Shown here in pieces: positions 15,972-24,092 of a stretch of 64,000 nucleotides of DNA. The position numbers were made by a program, and so were the translations under genes. Numbering within the stretch: the first letter of the stretch is position 1; each line of letters starts with the position of its first letter. The stretch is from an uncultured Lachnospiraceae bacterium (lineage in GTDB: Bacteria > Bacillota > Clostridia > Lachnospirales > Lachnospiraceae): contig CANQSB010000015.1 of assembly GCA_947626435.1 (NCBI GenBank), positions 1 through 64,000 on the forward strand, written 5' to 3'. Below the pieces are notes generated by a model that was given only the letters and a program-made list of their open reading frames with translations, was not told the origin of the DNA and did no database searches.

Positions 15972-17225
15972 TTATAAATCAAGACTATGCTGGTCCAGCA
16001 AAAACTGCCTTATTCCCATTGTAGTAATGCCGACATCATCTCTTTTCAGCTTAATGTTATTTCCAACCACCACAATTTTCTTGAACGAATCTCCTATAGA
16101 AAGCAGCGGCTTTTCTTCCTGTGCTTTCTTCTCATCATCAAAAATCGCAAATGCCGACTGAATATAATACTTGTTGTTTCCTCTATATGCTATAAAGTCA
16201 ACCTCCAGCTGTTTTCTCAGCCGTTTTCCTGCGCTGTCAGTCTCTCTTACCTCGACAAGTCCCACATCAACCGCATATCCGCGCCTTTTCAGCTCATTGT
16301 AAATTATATTTTCCATCAAATGAGTTTCTTCGATTTGTCTAAAGCCAAGTCTCGCATTGCGCAGTCCGATATCGACAAAATAAATCTTTACTGGTGTACC
16401 AATATATTTTTTCCCCTTTATGTCATAGCGGTTTGCAATATCCACAAGAAAAGCATCCTGAAGATAGTCAATGTACTTTTTGATTGTCTTGTTTGTTATA
16501 CTGCTCTGCGCAACAGAATGAAATGTTTTCTCCAATCTAGTCGAATTAGTGAGCGAGCCGACTGACGATGCAAGGATATTTACCAAATCCTCCAATTCTT
16601 CCGTGTTAGCTATTCCGTTATGCTCAATCAAATCTTTTAAATAAGTTTCCTTAAACAAATCCGTCAGGTACTTTGCTTTCCGCTCATCTGTATTAAATGA
16701 TAAAATTTGAGGCAGACCTCCGTATGTCATATATTCATTAAACGCCTCGTCCTGCGTTCCATTAAACGCCGATACATATTCTTCAAAGGATAATGGATAT
16801 ACTCTTATTTCATCACCACGTCCCCTGAATTCCGTAAGAATATCCGAGGACAAAAATTTTGAATTGCTTCCCGTTGCATATACATCCAGATTTTCAATTT
16901 GAAGCAGGGAATTTAATACCTCTGAAAAATCCGGTACAAGTTGGATTTCGTCCAGCATCACATAATATTGTCCATCGTCTTTTATCTGCTCTTTAATATT
17001 CTTATACAACACTAACGGTTCTCGAAGCCATTTATTTTCGATATTGTCCAGAGCAATCGATATGATATGGTTTTCCAAAACCCCTCTGTCAATCAAATCC
17101 CTTTTAAATATTTTAAACAAGAGATATGATTTACCGCTTCTCCTTACGCCCGTTATTACTTTGACAAAGCCGTTTTTTTCTCTCTCTCTTATTTGTTCCA
17201 AATAAAAATTTCTTGATATTTCCAT
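15972..17225 (-). CDS. AAA_14/DUF4143 ATPase
   Basis: 417 residues. The start at 17225 is preferred over 17234 because AAGGA lies 9 nt upstream of it but directly abuts the other. N-terminal P-loop domain: GVRRSGKSYLLF (Walker A), YYVMLDEIQ (Walker B), YATGSNSKFL (sensor). The C-terminal DUF4143 domain (about 200-410) carries restriction-endonuclease-fold features including VDIGLRNARLGF and LEVDFIAYRGNNKYYIQ. Common in many bacteria; function unsettled. A palindrome at 17245-17258 sits 20 bp upstream of the start. Confidence 0.92.
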   Translation of the reverse strand: MEISRNFYLEQIREREKNGFVKVITGVRRSGKSYLLFKIFKRDLIDRGVLENHIISIALDNIENKWLREPLVLYKNIKEQIKDDGQYYVMLDEIQLVPDFSEVLNSLLQIENLDVYATGSNSKFLSSDILTEFRGRGDEIRVYPLSFEEYVSAFNGTQDEAFNEYMTYGGLPQILSFNTDERKAKYLTDLFKETYLKDLIEHNGIANTEELEDLVNILASSVGSLTNSTRLEKTFHSVAQSSITNKTIKKYIDYLQDAFLVDIANRYDIKGKKYIGTPVKIYFVDIGLRNARLGFRQIEETHLMENIIYNELKRRGYAVDVGLVEVRETDSAGKRLRKQLEVDFIAYRGNNKYYIQSAFAIFDDEKKAQEEKPLLSIGDSFKKIVVVGNNIKLKRDDVGITTMGIRQFLLDQHSLDL

Positions 17226-17244
17226 ACATTTCATTCCTTATTTT

Positions 17245-17258
17245 AGGTCAAATGACCT
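17245..17258. promoter_or_regulatory. Palindrome AGGTCAAATGACCT upstream of the DUF4143 ATPase
   Basis: A 6-bp perfect inverted repeat (AGGTCA/TGACCT) around AA, 20 bp before the chosen start codon and followed by an A/T-rich stretch. Position suggests an operator; no regulator can be named. Confidence 0.4.
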
Positions 17259-17309
17259 GTTTTGTGTAATTATATCATCTTGCCGTCAAGCAGTAAAGAC
17301 TTTCATTCC

Positions 17310-17810
17310 TTATATCAATTTTTCCATCAGAAAAAATCTGCCTTTTCTCCAATCAGCAATACCGACTTTGGAATATCCACTATCAGCATACAGTTTCAAT
17401 GCATATGGATTTTGGGAAAATACATCCAACCGAATAGCCTTTATACTGCAGCATTTTAACTGGTTCTCAATATATTGCAGCGTCATCCGCGCAATACCCC
17501 TGTTCTGATAAGTTGGCGCAACGCATAATCTGTGGATTACACAATAGTCTTCACCGCCGTACCGCCACTCTCCATTTCGGTACTGTGCGTCACATTCTTT
17601 GTTTAAAGCATATACAACTGCAATTTCATTATGAAGCGCACCTATATACAATTCGTTTTTTCTGACATCTGCAATGAAATCCCCTTTAGTAGGATAAATC
17701 TCATCCCATTGCTCGATACCACATCTCTCCATTTGCCTGACAGCGCCTTCAACCAAACGGAAAATTTCATCTATATCAGTCATCTCAGCTTTTCTATATA
17801 TAATTTTCAT
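17310..17810 (-). CDS. GNAT family N-acetyltransferase
   Basis: 166 residues covering a full GNAT fold: MKIIYRKAEMTDIDEIFRLV at the start, acetyl-CoA-binding motif A in VIHRLCVAPTYQNRGIARM, helix MTLQYIENQLK and the C-terminal motif B region AIRLDVFSQNPYALKLYADS. GAGGA lies upstream of the ATG. Substrate unknown. Stands alone between the DUF4143 ATPase and another acetyltransferase pair. Confidence 0.92.
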   Translation of the reverse strand: MKIIYRKAEMTDIDEIFRLVEGAVRQMERCGIEQWDEIYPTKGDFIADVRKNELYIGALHNEIAVVYALNKECDAQYRNGEWRYGGEDYCVIHRLCVAPTYQNRGIARMTLQYIENQLKCCSIKAIRLDVFSQNPYALKLYADSGYSKVGIADWRKGRFFLMEKLI

Positions 17811-17945
17811 TTGTCCGTCCTCATTTAAAATTTCATACAGCCAAAAGCCGCAGCAAAAAATTTCTTTTTATTCTAGCATAAAACGCTTGCGATTTAAATG
17901 GATTTTATTCTATTAGCTCTGTTTATTAACTCTTTTTATCTGAAA

Positions 17946-18413
17946 TCACAAAAAATTGCCTATATGCTTCCTGTAAATCCTCGACGGTTCTCCCTCCATA
18001 TCATTCATCATCTGATAAAACTCAAATCCATACTTTTCATAAAGCCCGATATGATTTGTAGATATAAAAATATCCCGTACATTTTGGGACTGCGCGATTT
18101 TTTCAATTTCACCAAGCAACCTGCCAAAATAATGATGCCCTCTGTACTGCGGAAATGTATATACAAACCCTATCCATGGCGTAAGCGTTGTCGGCTGTAT
18201 ATCGTCTTTCTCCGCATATGTGCAGAATGAAACAAGCTCATCTCCATCAACAAGCATCAAAACCTTGGAATTTTCCCCTACTGTTTTCTTAAATGTATTT
18301 CCGCTCAACAATTCATACAGAAACTGCCCCGCGCTCCATTCGCTTTTACTTATCTGCTCCAGCCAGTGCTGCTGCCTGTCACAGGCATAATAATCTATTA
18401 CTTGCATTTTCAT
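17946..18413 (-). CDS. GNAT family N-acetyltransferase, coupled to methyltransferase
   Basis: 155 residues from the ATG at 18413, which overlaps the upstream stop codon (ATGA) and follows AAGGGGGAAA. GNAT motifs: LVSFCTYAEKDDI, GFVYTFPQYRGHHYFGRLLG (acetyl-CoA loop) and ISTNHIGLYEKYGFEFYQMM. The tight overlap means translational coupling with the methyltransferase at 18410-19111. The substrates are unknown; acetylation plus methylation of one target is possible but not shown. Confidence 0.9.
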   Translation of the reverse strand: MKMQVIDYYACDRQQHWLEQISKSEWSAGQFLYELLSGNTFKKTVGENSKVLMLVDGDELVSFCTYAEKDDIQPTTLTPWIGFVYTFPQYRGHHYFGRLLGEIEKIAQSQNVRDIFISTNHIGLYEKYGFEFYQMMNDMEGEPSRIYRKHIGNFL

Positions 18414-19111
18414 TTTCCCCCTTTTCGGCACACAATAATCGCGGCAGCCTCGTCAAATACTTTCTCAACCGTAAATCCCGCCTCCTGCAGCAAAGCCTTC
18501 TCATGCTCCATAGTCAGCGGAATATCAAAATGGACAAAACAGTCATCTGGAATATCGGACTGATTTCTCCGTTTCAAATAGGCATCCCGCAAAAGCTCCT
18601 CCTCCTCGTCGCAGCAGGCAATGTAGTCCCCTAAAATAAAGACGCCTCCCGTCTTCACGCTGCCGTAAATTTTGGAATACAATTCCTTTTTCCGCTCTGG
18701 CAGGAAATGATGAAAGCTTTCAAATGAAATAACGGCGTCCCACCGCTCATTCCCAAAATCGTATTTAAAATAGTCCTGAAAAATCGGAGTAAAACGCTTA
18801 TCGGAATGTTTCTCCATCAATTTTTCAAGCATGTTTTGGCACAAGTCCACGCCTGTCACCTCCACGTCAGGCTTCCTCTGCCAAATCTTATCCAGCTCCA
18901 AACCAGTGCCGCAGCCTAAATCCAAGATTTTTTGACATTCAGGCGGCACTTCTTCTGCAAACAATTTATACGATTTCTCCCAAGCGGACATATGCTCCTC
19001 ATAACTGTCCAAACGATTGGCAAAAAAAGACGACATTTCCTCCAACGGGACATCTGCCGTGTCATAAAGCCACTGTTTTAATCCTTGCAAATATTCTTTC
19101 TGTGTTTTCAT
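18410..19111 (-). CDS. Class I SAM-dependent methyltransferase
   Basis: 233 residues. Motif I ILDLGCGTGLELDKIW (about 63-78), acidic motif II VTGVDLCQNMLEKL, then WDAVISFESFHHFLPERKK and GGVFILGDYIACCDEEEELL. A Methyltransf_25-type enzyme for a small molecule; the N-terminal helical segment (1-55) may cap the substrate pocket. Overlaps the downstream acetyltransferase by 4 bp. Confidence 0.92.
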   Translation of the reverse strand: MKTQKEYLQGLKQWLYDTADVPLEEMSSFFANRLDSYEEHMSAWEKSYKLFAEEVPPECQKILDLGCGTGLELDKIWQRKPDVEVTGVDLCQNMLEKLMEKHSDKRFTPIFQDYFKYDFGNERWDAVISFESFHHFLPERKKELYSKIYGSVKTGGVFILGDYIACCDEEEELLRDAYLKRRNQSDIPDDCFVHFDIPLTMEHEKALLQEAGFTVEKVFDEAAAIIVCRKGGK

Positions 19112-19261
19112 GATAATTTTTCTCCCTGCATGATTTTTTCATATATAGATAACTACAAAACGTTTTCTAAAGCATTTGAATTTGTGCAAAATATGCAATT
19201 CCTATTTTTCATATAAAGTGTAGCATATCTCAAGACCGCCTTCCACCTCGCGCTTTTTTAT

Positions 19262-19308
19262 AAAAAAATATGAGCCGATACTGGCATAAACTACGCCAAG
19301 TATCAGCC
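19262..19308 (-). terminator. Intrinsic terminator after the CD3324-like gene
   Basis: On the minus strand GGCTGATACTTGGC and GCCAGTATCGGCT pair with one mismatch around a 9-nt loop, followed by TATTTTTTTA. It lies directly downstream of the stop codon at 19316. Confidence 0.75.
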
Positions 19309-19315
19309 CACAGCT

Positions 19316-19585
19316 TTATTTGCTCATTTTTCTCAGAATACGCTGTATGCTCTTTACCGACAGAAAATATTTGCAGGCTAATTCCGAGGTTTTACTCCCC
19401 GCAAGGTGCTCCTCGTAGATTTGCCTGTCACGCGCCCAAAGCTCCTGCCTGATTTGCGTTCCCGCGCCCCACTCCTGCCTGTTCGCCCGCTTGCGCGGAA
19501 TGTAAATATTTTCGCCGTCAACATACTGCTGCACCAATTCCATTACTTCAATGGGCAGAATTTCTTCTGCTCTTATATAGCCCAT
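19316..19585 (-). CDS. CD3324-like small helix-turn-helix protein
   Basis: 89 residues. MGYIRAEEILPIEVMELVQQ, then YVDGENIYIPRK and a C-terminal helix-turn-helix, SKTSELACKYFLSVKSIQRI. This matches the short Firmicute proteins annotated as CD3324 family (Mor-like HTH). GGGAGG lies 7 nt upstream. Probably a DNA-binding protein of unknown target. Monocistronic, with a terminator immediately after it. Confidence 0.88.
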   Translation of the reverse strand: MGYIRAEEILPIEVMELVQQYVDGENIYIPRKRANRQEWGAGTQIRQELWARDRQIYEEHLAGSKTSELACKYFLSVKSIQRILRKMSK

Positions 19586-19760
19586 GTCTGCCTCCCTAAA
19601 TCAATATTTTTTAGGAATAGCATTGGCTACAGCAACCTCATGAACATAACTTTTATTGCAATAGCCAGTGCTATGCAGACATAACATATCGTTTCATATG
19701 AAAAATCCCTCCTCCTGCAATTTCCAAAAACACAATATTCCAAATGGTTAAAAACTGCGC

Positions 19761-20075
19761 CTAATACATCTTGCTTTCATAATCCTGCAGCTCGTGAAAA
19801 ATATTATCCACAAATACTACATTGTCTACAATACGATACAGCATAAAATATTTATGATTTAAAAAGTTAATGCGATGATATCCTAATTTGCGAAGTCTCT
19901 CATTATCACACAGCTTCAAGCTTTTTGCCACGAGTTTAAGACTTTCGATTGTCGCATCATAATCATTCAGCAAATTTTCCGCCGCCTGTATGCTCTCTTT
20001 CTCGACAATGAGATATTTGATAAAACGCTCTAAATCTTCTTCTGCATCTTTTGTAACCACAACTCTATAATCCAT
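19761..20075 (-). CDS. Type II toxin, RelE/ParE family
   Basis: 104 residues with the RelE/ParE fold: YRVVVTKDAEEDLERFIKYL at the start, a helical middle (AAENLLNDYDATIESLKLVA), and C-terminal strands YHRINFLNHKYFMLYRIVD and VVFVDNIFHELQDYES. Expected to be an mRNA interferase or gyrase poison. It overlaps the antitoxin gene by 11 bp, in the usual antitoxin-then-toxin order. Length is normal; appears intact. Confidence 0.9.
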   Translation of the reverse strand: MDYRVVVTKDAEEDLERFIKYLIVEKESIQAAENLLNDYDATIESLKLVAKSLKLCDNERLRKLGYHRINFLNHKYFMLYRIVDNVVFVDNIFHELQDYESKMY

Positions 20076-20352
20076 ACTTTTCCCTCATATCGCGGGAAAC
20101 CTCCGCCGCCTCCTTATACATTCCCAGATTCGCGTGTTTGCGCGATTTTTCCAGCTTATCCAGTATTTCATGCTCTGTCAATGCCCCATACGGATTTACC
20201 CGTTTTATTTCAAATGGAAAGCCATTTACCGCCAATGCCCGCGTTAAAAACATACGAATTGCGGTCGTGGTATCTGTTCCTAAATCCTTAAAAAGAGCAT
20301 CTGACTTCGCCTTTAAATCATCATCTACCCTTACCTGAATCGTACTCGCCAT
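20065..20352 (-). CDS. Type II antitoxin, RelB/DinJ family
   Basis: 95 residues. Ribbon-helix-helix N-terminus MASTIQVRVDDDLKAKSDAL with DLGTDTTTAIRMFLTRALA is characteristic of RelB/DinJ. The C-terminal half (EKSRKHANLGMYKEAAEVSR) would wrap the toxin. GGGAGA lies upstream. The pair probably autoregulates from the A/T-rich region 20353-20500. Confidence 0.92.
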   Translation of the reverse strand: MASTIQVRVDDDLKAKSDALFKDLGTDTTTAIRMFLTRALAVNGFPFEIKRVNPYGALTEHEILDKLEKSRKHANLGMYKEAAEVSRDMREKYGL

Positions 20353-20535
20353 TTACGCCGTCTCCCTTCCATATTTTAACTTTATAGGTAATTGCGAAAC
20401 GCGTTCTAAACCGTCCAAATAGAATTACACAAATGCCTATTAGCCTTATGGTAATAATAACAAACAAGTAATGCTAAGTCAATACATTTAAAATGTTTTA
20501 GCATTGCTGATGAATGAAAAATAAATAAAAACATA

Positions 20536-20565
20536 TTGCCTGACAATTCACGCTAATGGTATAAT
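20536..20565 (+). promoter_or_regulatory. Promoter for the DUF1848 gene
   Basis: TTGCCT (20536-20541), an 18-bp spacer and TATAAT (20560-20565), about 95 bp upstream of the ATG at 20666. The 313-bp gap 20353-20665 separates the divergent toxin-antitoxin and DUF1848 genes and holds nothing else I can support. Confidence 0.55.
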
Positions 20566-20665
20566 ATTTCCATAAATAATCCAAAAATAAAACACGCGCC
20601 ATCATCTAATTCCCACATTCTACCAAAGCATTAATAAAAAATCATCAAACCCGAGGACTACAACA

Positions 20666-21607
20666 ATGATACTAAGCGCAAGCCGCAGAACCGACATTCC
20701 AAACTACTATTCGGAATGGTTTTTTAACAGAATAAAAGAAGGTTTCGCATACGTCAGAAACCCAATGAACGCGCATCAGGTAAGCAGGCTCGACATAACG
20801 CCGAAAGCCGTAGACTGCATTGTATTCTGGACAAAAAATCCAGCGCCAATGCTTGACAGGCTAGACGAGCTTGACCAGTACAATTACTATTTCCAGTTTA
20901 CGCTGACTGGATACGGAAAAGATATCGAGCTTAATGTCCCGCACAAAAAGGATAAAATGATTCCCACATTTCAAAAGCTGTCACAAGAACTTGGTATGAA
21001 AAGAGTGATATGGCGGTATGATCCTGTCATTTTCACAAAAAGATATACCCATGAATATCATTTGAAAGCGTTCAGCCAGATTGCGGCGTCGCTTAGCGGC
21101 TATACCGAAAAATGCGTTATCAGCTTTGTTGACATATATGCCAAAAACAGAAAAAATATGGCTCATCTAAACACCTACGAACCCAGCAAAAACGAGCTGT
21201 TAGAATTTGCAGGGAAAATATCCGAAATTGCCGCCGAAAACGGAATATCCGTAGGCAGCTGCGCCGAAAGCATAGATTTAGGCAAGTGCAATATCACGCA
21301 TAATTGCTGCATTGACAAAGCCCTTATTGAAGATATAATCGGGTACAGGCTTAACGCGGCAAAGGATAAAAACCAGCGCGCAGAGTGTGGCTGCATTGAA
21401 AGCATAGACATCGGAGCATACAACACCTGTAAAAACGGTTGCAAATATTGTTACGCAAATTACAGCGAGGAAAACGCCGCCAAAAATTATGCCAAATATA
21501 ACCCAAATTCACCGATACTATGCAGCGCTATAGACGAAGATGATAAAATAACAATAAGAACAACAAAATTGCTGAAAGAACAGCAGTTAAGCATTTTTAA
21601 TTTATAA
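20666..21607 (+). CDS. DUF1848 protein (radical-SAM/SPL-like)
   Basis: 313 residues. MILSASRRTDIPNYYSEWFF at the start, VDCIVFWTKNPAPMLDRLDE, and a TIM-barrel-like body with VIWRYDPVIFT are hallmarks of DUF1848. The C-terminal cysteine cluster TCKNGCKYCYANY has the CX3CX2C spacing of radical-SAM [4Fe-4S] sites, with more Cys just before it (CGCIES). These proteins are related to spore photoproduct lyase-like enzymes, but their reaction is unknown. It is one of only three plus-strand genes in the window, with its own promoter and terminator. Confidence 0.92.
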   Translation: MILSASRRTDIPNYYSEWFFNRIKEGFAYVRNPMNAHQVSRLDITPKAVDCIVFWTKNPAPMLDRLDELDQYNYYFQFTLTGYGKDIELNVPHKKDKMIPTFQKLSQELGMKRVIWRYDPVIFTKRYTHEYHLKAFSQIAASLSGYTEKCVISFVDIYAKNRKNMAHLNTYEPSKNELLEFAGKISEIAAENGISVGSCAESIDLGKCNITHNCCIDKALIEDIIGYRLNAAKDKNQRAECGCIESIDIGAYNTCKNGCKYCYANYSEENAAKNYAKYNPNSPILCSAIDEDDKITIRTTKLLKEQQLSIFNL

Positions 21608-21625
21608 AAAACAATCATTTAGACA

Positions 21626-21656
21626 ATCTAAAGCTGCGTCTTTTGCAGCCTTAGAT
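21626..21656. terminator. Bidirectional terminator hairpin
   Basis: ATCTAAAGCTGC and GCAGCCTTAGAT form a stem of about 12 bp around GTCTTTT, between convergent genes ending at 21607 (plus) and 21671 (minus). The tract TTTTGCAGCCTTA recurs in the hairpin at 26401-26457. Confidence 0.7.
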
Positions 21657-21670
21657 TTCTTTAATGTTTT

Positions 21671-22438
21671 TTATCGGTTCATTTCATCGACAATCTCTTT
21701 CGGCTTCGCGGTCATTTCCACCCATGCAGGGATAAATCCGCTTTTGACCGCGTTCCTCGCCGAGCGGATATTCGACCATGCCGAACAGTAAAACGGGACT
21801 TTTCCTCTTTTTAATATTTCCATAGCCAAACAGCTTGTCAGCGCCGACGCTATTCCCTTTCGCCTGTATTCGGGAAGCACGTCTATGCCAATCTGCCACA
21901 TAGTATCACAGTCTGCCGAGCAGCCCGCCAGCCCTATAAGTTTCCCATCCAAATATGCTCCCACGCCCAAGATGTCTAACTCTTTCCTGTCCGCGCACAG
22001 CGCATTTCCCCATTCGGGCGTGTACAACTCGCCAAAATCAGTCGGCTCTAAAATCCTAATCTCAAAGTCACACGGCATAATTTGTAATTTCTCTATATCT
22101 GGCAGATAATATTCCGCCATAAAGCACACCATCTGCCCTTTCTGCAGCAGCCGCTCATTCAGCCAGTGCATATTCGGTGTCTCAAAACAGTGGTAAAATT
22201 CAAACTTATTTATATATTCTTCAACAATTTCCCTGTATTCATCACGGACAGACGCGACAATATTATTTCCATATGAAACAAGATTGCAGGCAATCGGCTC
22301 CTTATAATATCTCCGCGCACCCGCGCCCACGCCTGACTTTACGATAACATGCTTATCACAAAGAAAATCAGACGCCTTACAGTTTATATCTGTTGCAGAC
22401 TGCTCCATTGCGATTTTGAGTATTTCCTTATTTGTCAT
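21671..22438 (-). CDS. GNAT family N-acetyltransferase
   Basis: 255 residues from the ATG at 22438, which has GGAGATGTAATT upstream. The N-terminal half (about 1-140) is a divergent GNAT-like domain (DINCKASDFLCDKHVIV); the C-terminal half is a canonical GNAT fold with KLIGLAGCSADCDTMWQIGI, VLPEYRRKGIASALTSCLAM and FYCSAWSNIRSARNAVKSGF. It resembles the group of two-domain acetyltransferases in Clostridia. Substrate unknown. Confidence 0.9.
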   Translation of the reverse strand: MTNKEILKIAMEQSATDINCKASDFLCDKHVIVKSGVGAGARRYYKEPIACNLVSYGNNIVASVRDEYREIVEEYINKFEFYHCFETPNMHWLNERLLQKGQMVCFMAEYYLPDIEKLQIMPCDFEIRILEPTDFGELYTPEWGNALCADRKELDILGVGAYLDGKLIGLAGCSADCDTMWQIGIDVLPEYRRKGIASALTSCLAMEILKRGKVPFYCSAWSNIRSARNAVKSGFIPAWVEMTAKPKEIVDEMNR

Positions 22439-22490
22439 AATTACATCTCCACAGTTTTTTCTTGTGCAATCCTTGACATTAAGGTATCCG

Positions 22491-22856
22491 CTATTTTGAG
22501 TATGCCGTATCATTTTTCGCAAGAAGATAAACACAATACTGGTTCATGCTAATGCCCTCCCTTTTGGAGTGTTCCGCTAAAGAACGGGGCAGACTGCGCG
22601 GCATTCTAATCTTAAACTGTCCAGAATAATTTTCCAGGCTGTCTGGCTCATAAATTTCTATATTTTCATCAATCGCAGCTTCCAGCCATGCTTTCTTGGC
22701 ATCCAGTGCGTTAGCAGCCGCCGATTCGATAGTTTCTCCACAGGTAATGCAGCCAGGGAGTTCTGGATATGAAACCACAAAACCGCCCTCCTCAGTATCC
22801 TCTACAATTTCCATGCGATAATTTAATTTCATGTATTCATTCAGCGTTTTCATCAT
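22491..22856 (-). CDS. HicB-like antitoxin
   Basis: About 121 residues. The N-terminal HicB pseudo-RNase fold shows YRMEIVEDTEEGGFVVSYPE, LPGCITCGETIESAAANA; the C-terminal ribbon-helix-helix shows FKIRMPRSLPRSLAEHSKRE and GISMNQYCVYLLA. The gene overlaps the end of a broken small frame (22837-22944) where a toxin partner would be expected. It therefore may be an orphan antitoxin or act as a free regulator. The start at 22856 (MMKTLNEY) is likely; 22868 is possible. Confidence 0.9.
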   Translation of the reverse strand: MMKTLNEYMKLNYRMEIVEDTEEGGFVVSYPELPGCITCGETIESAAANALDAKKAWLEAAIDENIEIYEPDSLENYSGQFKIRMPRSLPRSLAEHSKREGISMNQYCVYLLAKNDTAYSK

Positions 22857-22944
22857 TATCACCCTCACTCTCTACAACCTGCTTCACCATCTCTACGTAA
22901 ACCCTTTTGATGGGCTCATGCTTTGGTATTGCAACATGCCCCCA
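22837..22944 (-). pseudogene. Frameshifted small ORF upstream of hicB
   Basis: The minus strand encodes GHVAIPKHEPIKRVYVEMVK to ENAE-stop, overlapping the hicB start. An ATG at about 22964 reads MDKLKCDGG in another frame and meets it at a run of five G, so one missing base splits what would be a 40-residue frame. It sits where the partner toxin gene of hicB would be, but sequence similarity to HicA is too weak to assert. Upstream, 22965-23219 holds short plausible reading frames broken by stops and no gene I can support. Confidence 0.4.
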
Positions 22945-23219
22945 TCACACTTAAGTTTATCCATAATTTTTCTGCCGAATGTTCTTTAAACCTAATGAAT
23001 CCTTGTCCAATCACGGCTTTATCAGGACAAGCTATTGCAACTTGATACTGTCCATTTCCATAAGCTTAATATTGATAAAAAACGAATCACACGATATGCA
23101 CCGCCTAAATGCCAGACTTCAATCTCAGCCTTCTTATAAATCTTTTGGAAACCCTATAAAACATTCCTCAAAATTAGATGTTCTTATCAATTCTTACATA
23201 CAGAATATATTGTAATAAC

Positions 23220-24092
23220 TTATTCAAAATAAAATTCTGTTTTAAAGAATTTTTCATTTTCCAACAGCAATGGAACATAACTAATGAGCAATTCCATCAA
23301 ATCCTCCGAATAACTATGATACTGTTCAAAATTTTCCTCACTAATACCGCCCGTAGTTGCTACAAGAGTTCTTGCCTTAATTGCCAGATTATCAAGTTCC
23401 TGCATAAAAGATAAATACGTTACACTATCTTTTTGATCCGAAAACAGCACTTCGCAATGCTTTTTTATTTCCCAAAAAACATCTGAATTGCCCTCATTTG
23501 CATGTTCTCTTGCAAGCGGAATAGTCAAATCGTTTACTTTATAGCTGTCACTTTCAATAAGATCTCCAAGAATATGAACATAATAAATCAAAGCGCTAAA
23601 ACTATTGCATTGTCCACAGACTCTTCCAAACAGCTCATTTCTTAAACCGAAGTCAAAAACCTTATTAACAGTTGAACATAGCAATTTCCTTCTTACCTGC
23701 CAGTTAGCTTTGTCATGTTTTTCTCCTTTTGGTATTGTGTATGAATAATCCCATCCACGATGAGTGTAATTTCGATGATTACCAAAAAAAATACCAGTCA
23801 AATCAAAATCATTAAGTTTAGGAATATTTTTTACTTTTTGTTCTTTTAAAAAATTTAATTCATTTACACCGCTGCCTCCACATTGATCGATAGCAAGATA
23901 CGAAGCATATTCTAACATTTGAATTTTTTCACTAATGGATTTTGTGTGTGAATTTTTAAAATTACCATCTCCAAACAAAACCTGCTCCAAATATGCATCA
24001 TGTTTATCAGCATCAAAGGCATATGTTTGTGTCGTAAAAAAACAAAACAGCAAACTGACCGTTATTACAAAAGACATTACTCGCTTTATCAT
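23220..24092 (-). CDS. Secreted protein with possible zinc-hydrolase-like motif
   Basis: 290 residues with a clear signal peptide (MIKRVMSFVITVSLLFCFFT, cleavage near TYA-FD). The mature protein is mostly helical. It shows DADKHDAYLEQVLFG near the start, NYTHRGWDYSY in the middle and YYVHILGDLIESDS, where H-x-L-G-D resembles a zinc-ligand motif of phospholipase C/S1-P1 nuclease folds. This is a weak hint only. It begins within the last codons of the lipoprotein gene 24089-26293 (ATGA overlap), so the two are cotranscribed and probably act together at the cell surface. Confidence 0.85.
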   Translation of the reverse strand: MIKRVMSFVITVSLLFCFFTTQTYAFDADKHDAYLEQVLFGDGNFKNSHTKSISEKIQMLEYASYLAIDQCGGSGVNELNFLKEQKVKNIPKLNDFDLTGIFFGNHRNYTHRGWDYSYTIPKGEKHDKANWQVRRKLLCSTVNKVFDFGLRNELFGRVCGQCNSFSALIYYVHILGDLIESDSYKVNDLTIPLAREHANEGNSDVFWEIKKHCEVLFSDQKDSVTYLSFMQELDNLAIKARTLVATTGGISEENFEQYHSYSEDLMELLISYVPLLLENEKFFKTEFYFE

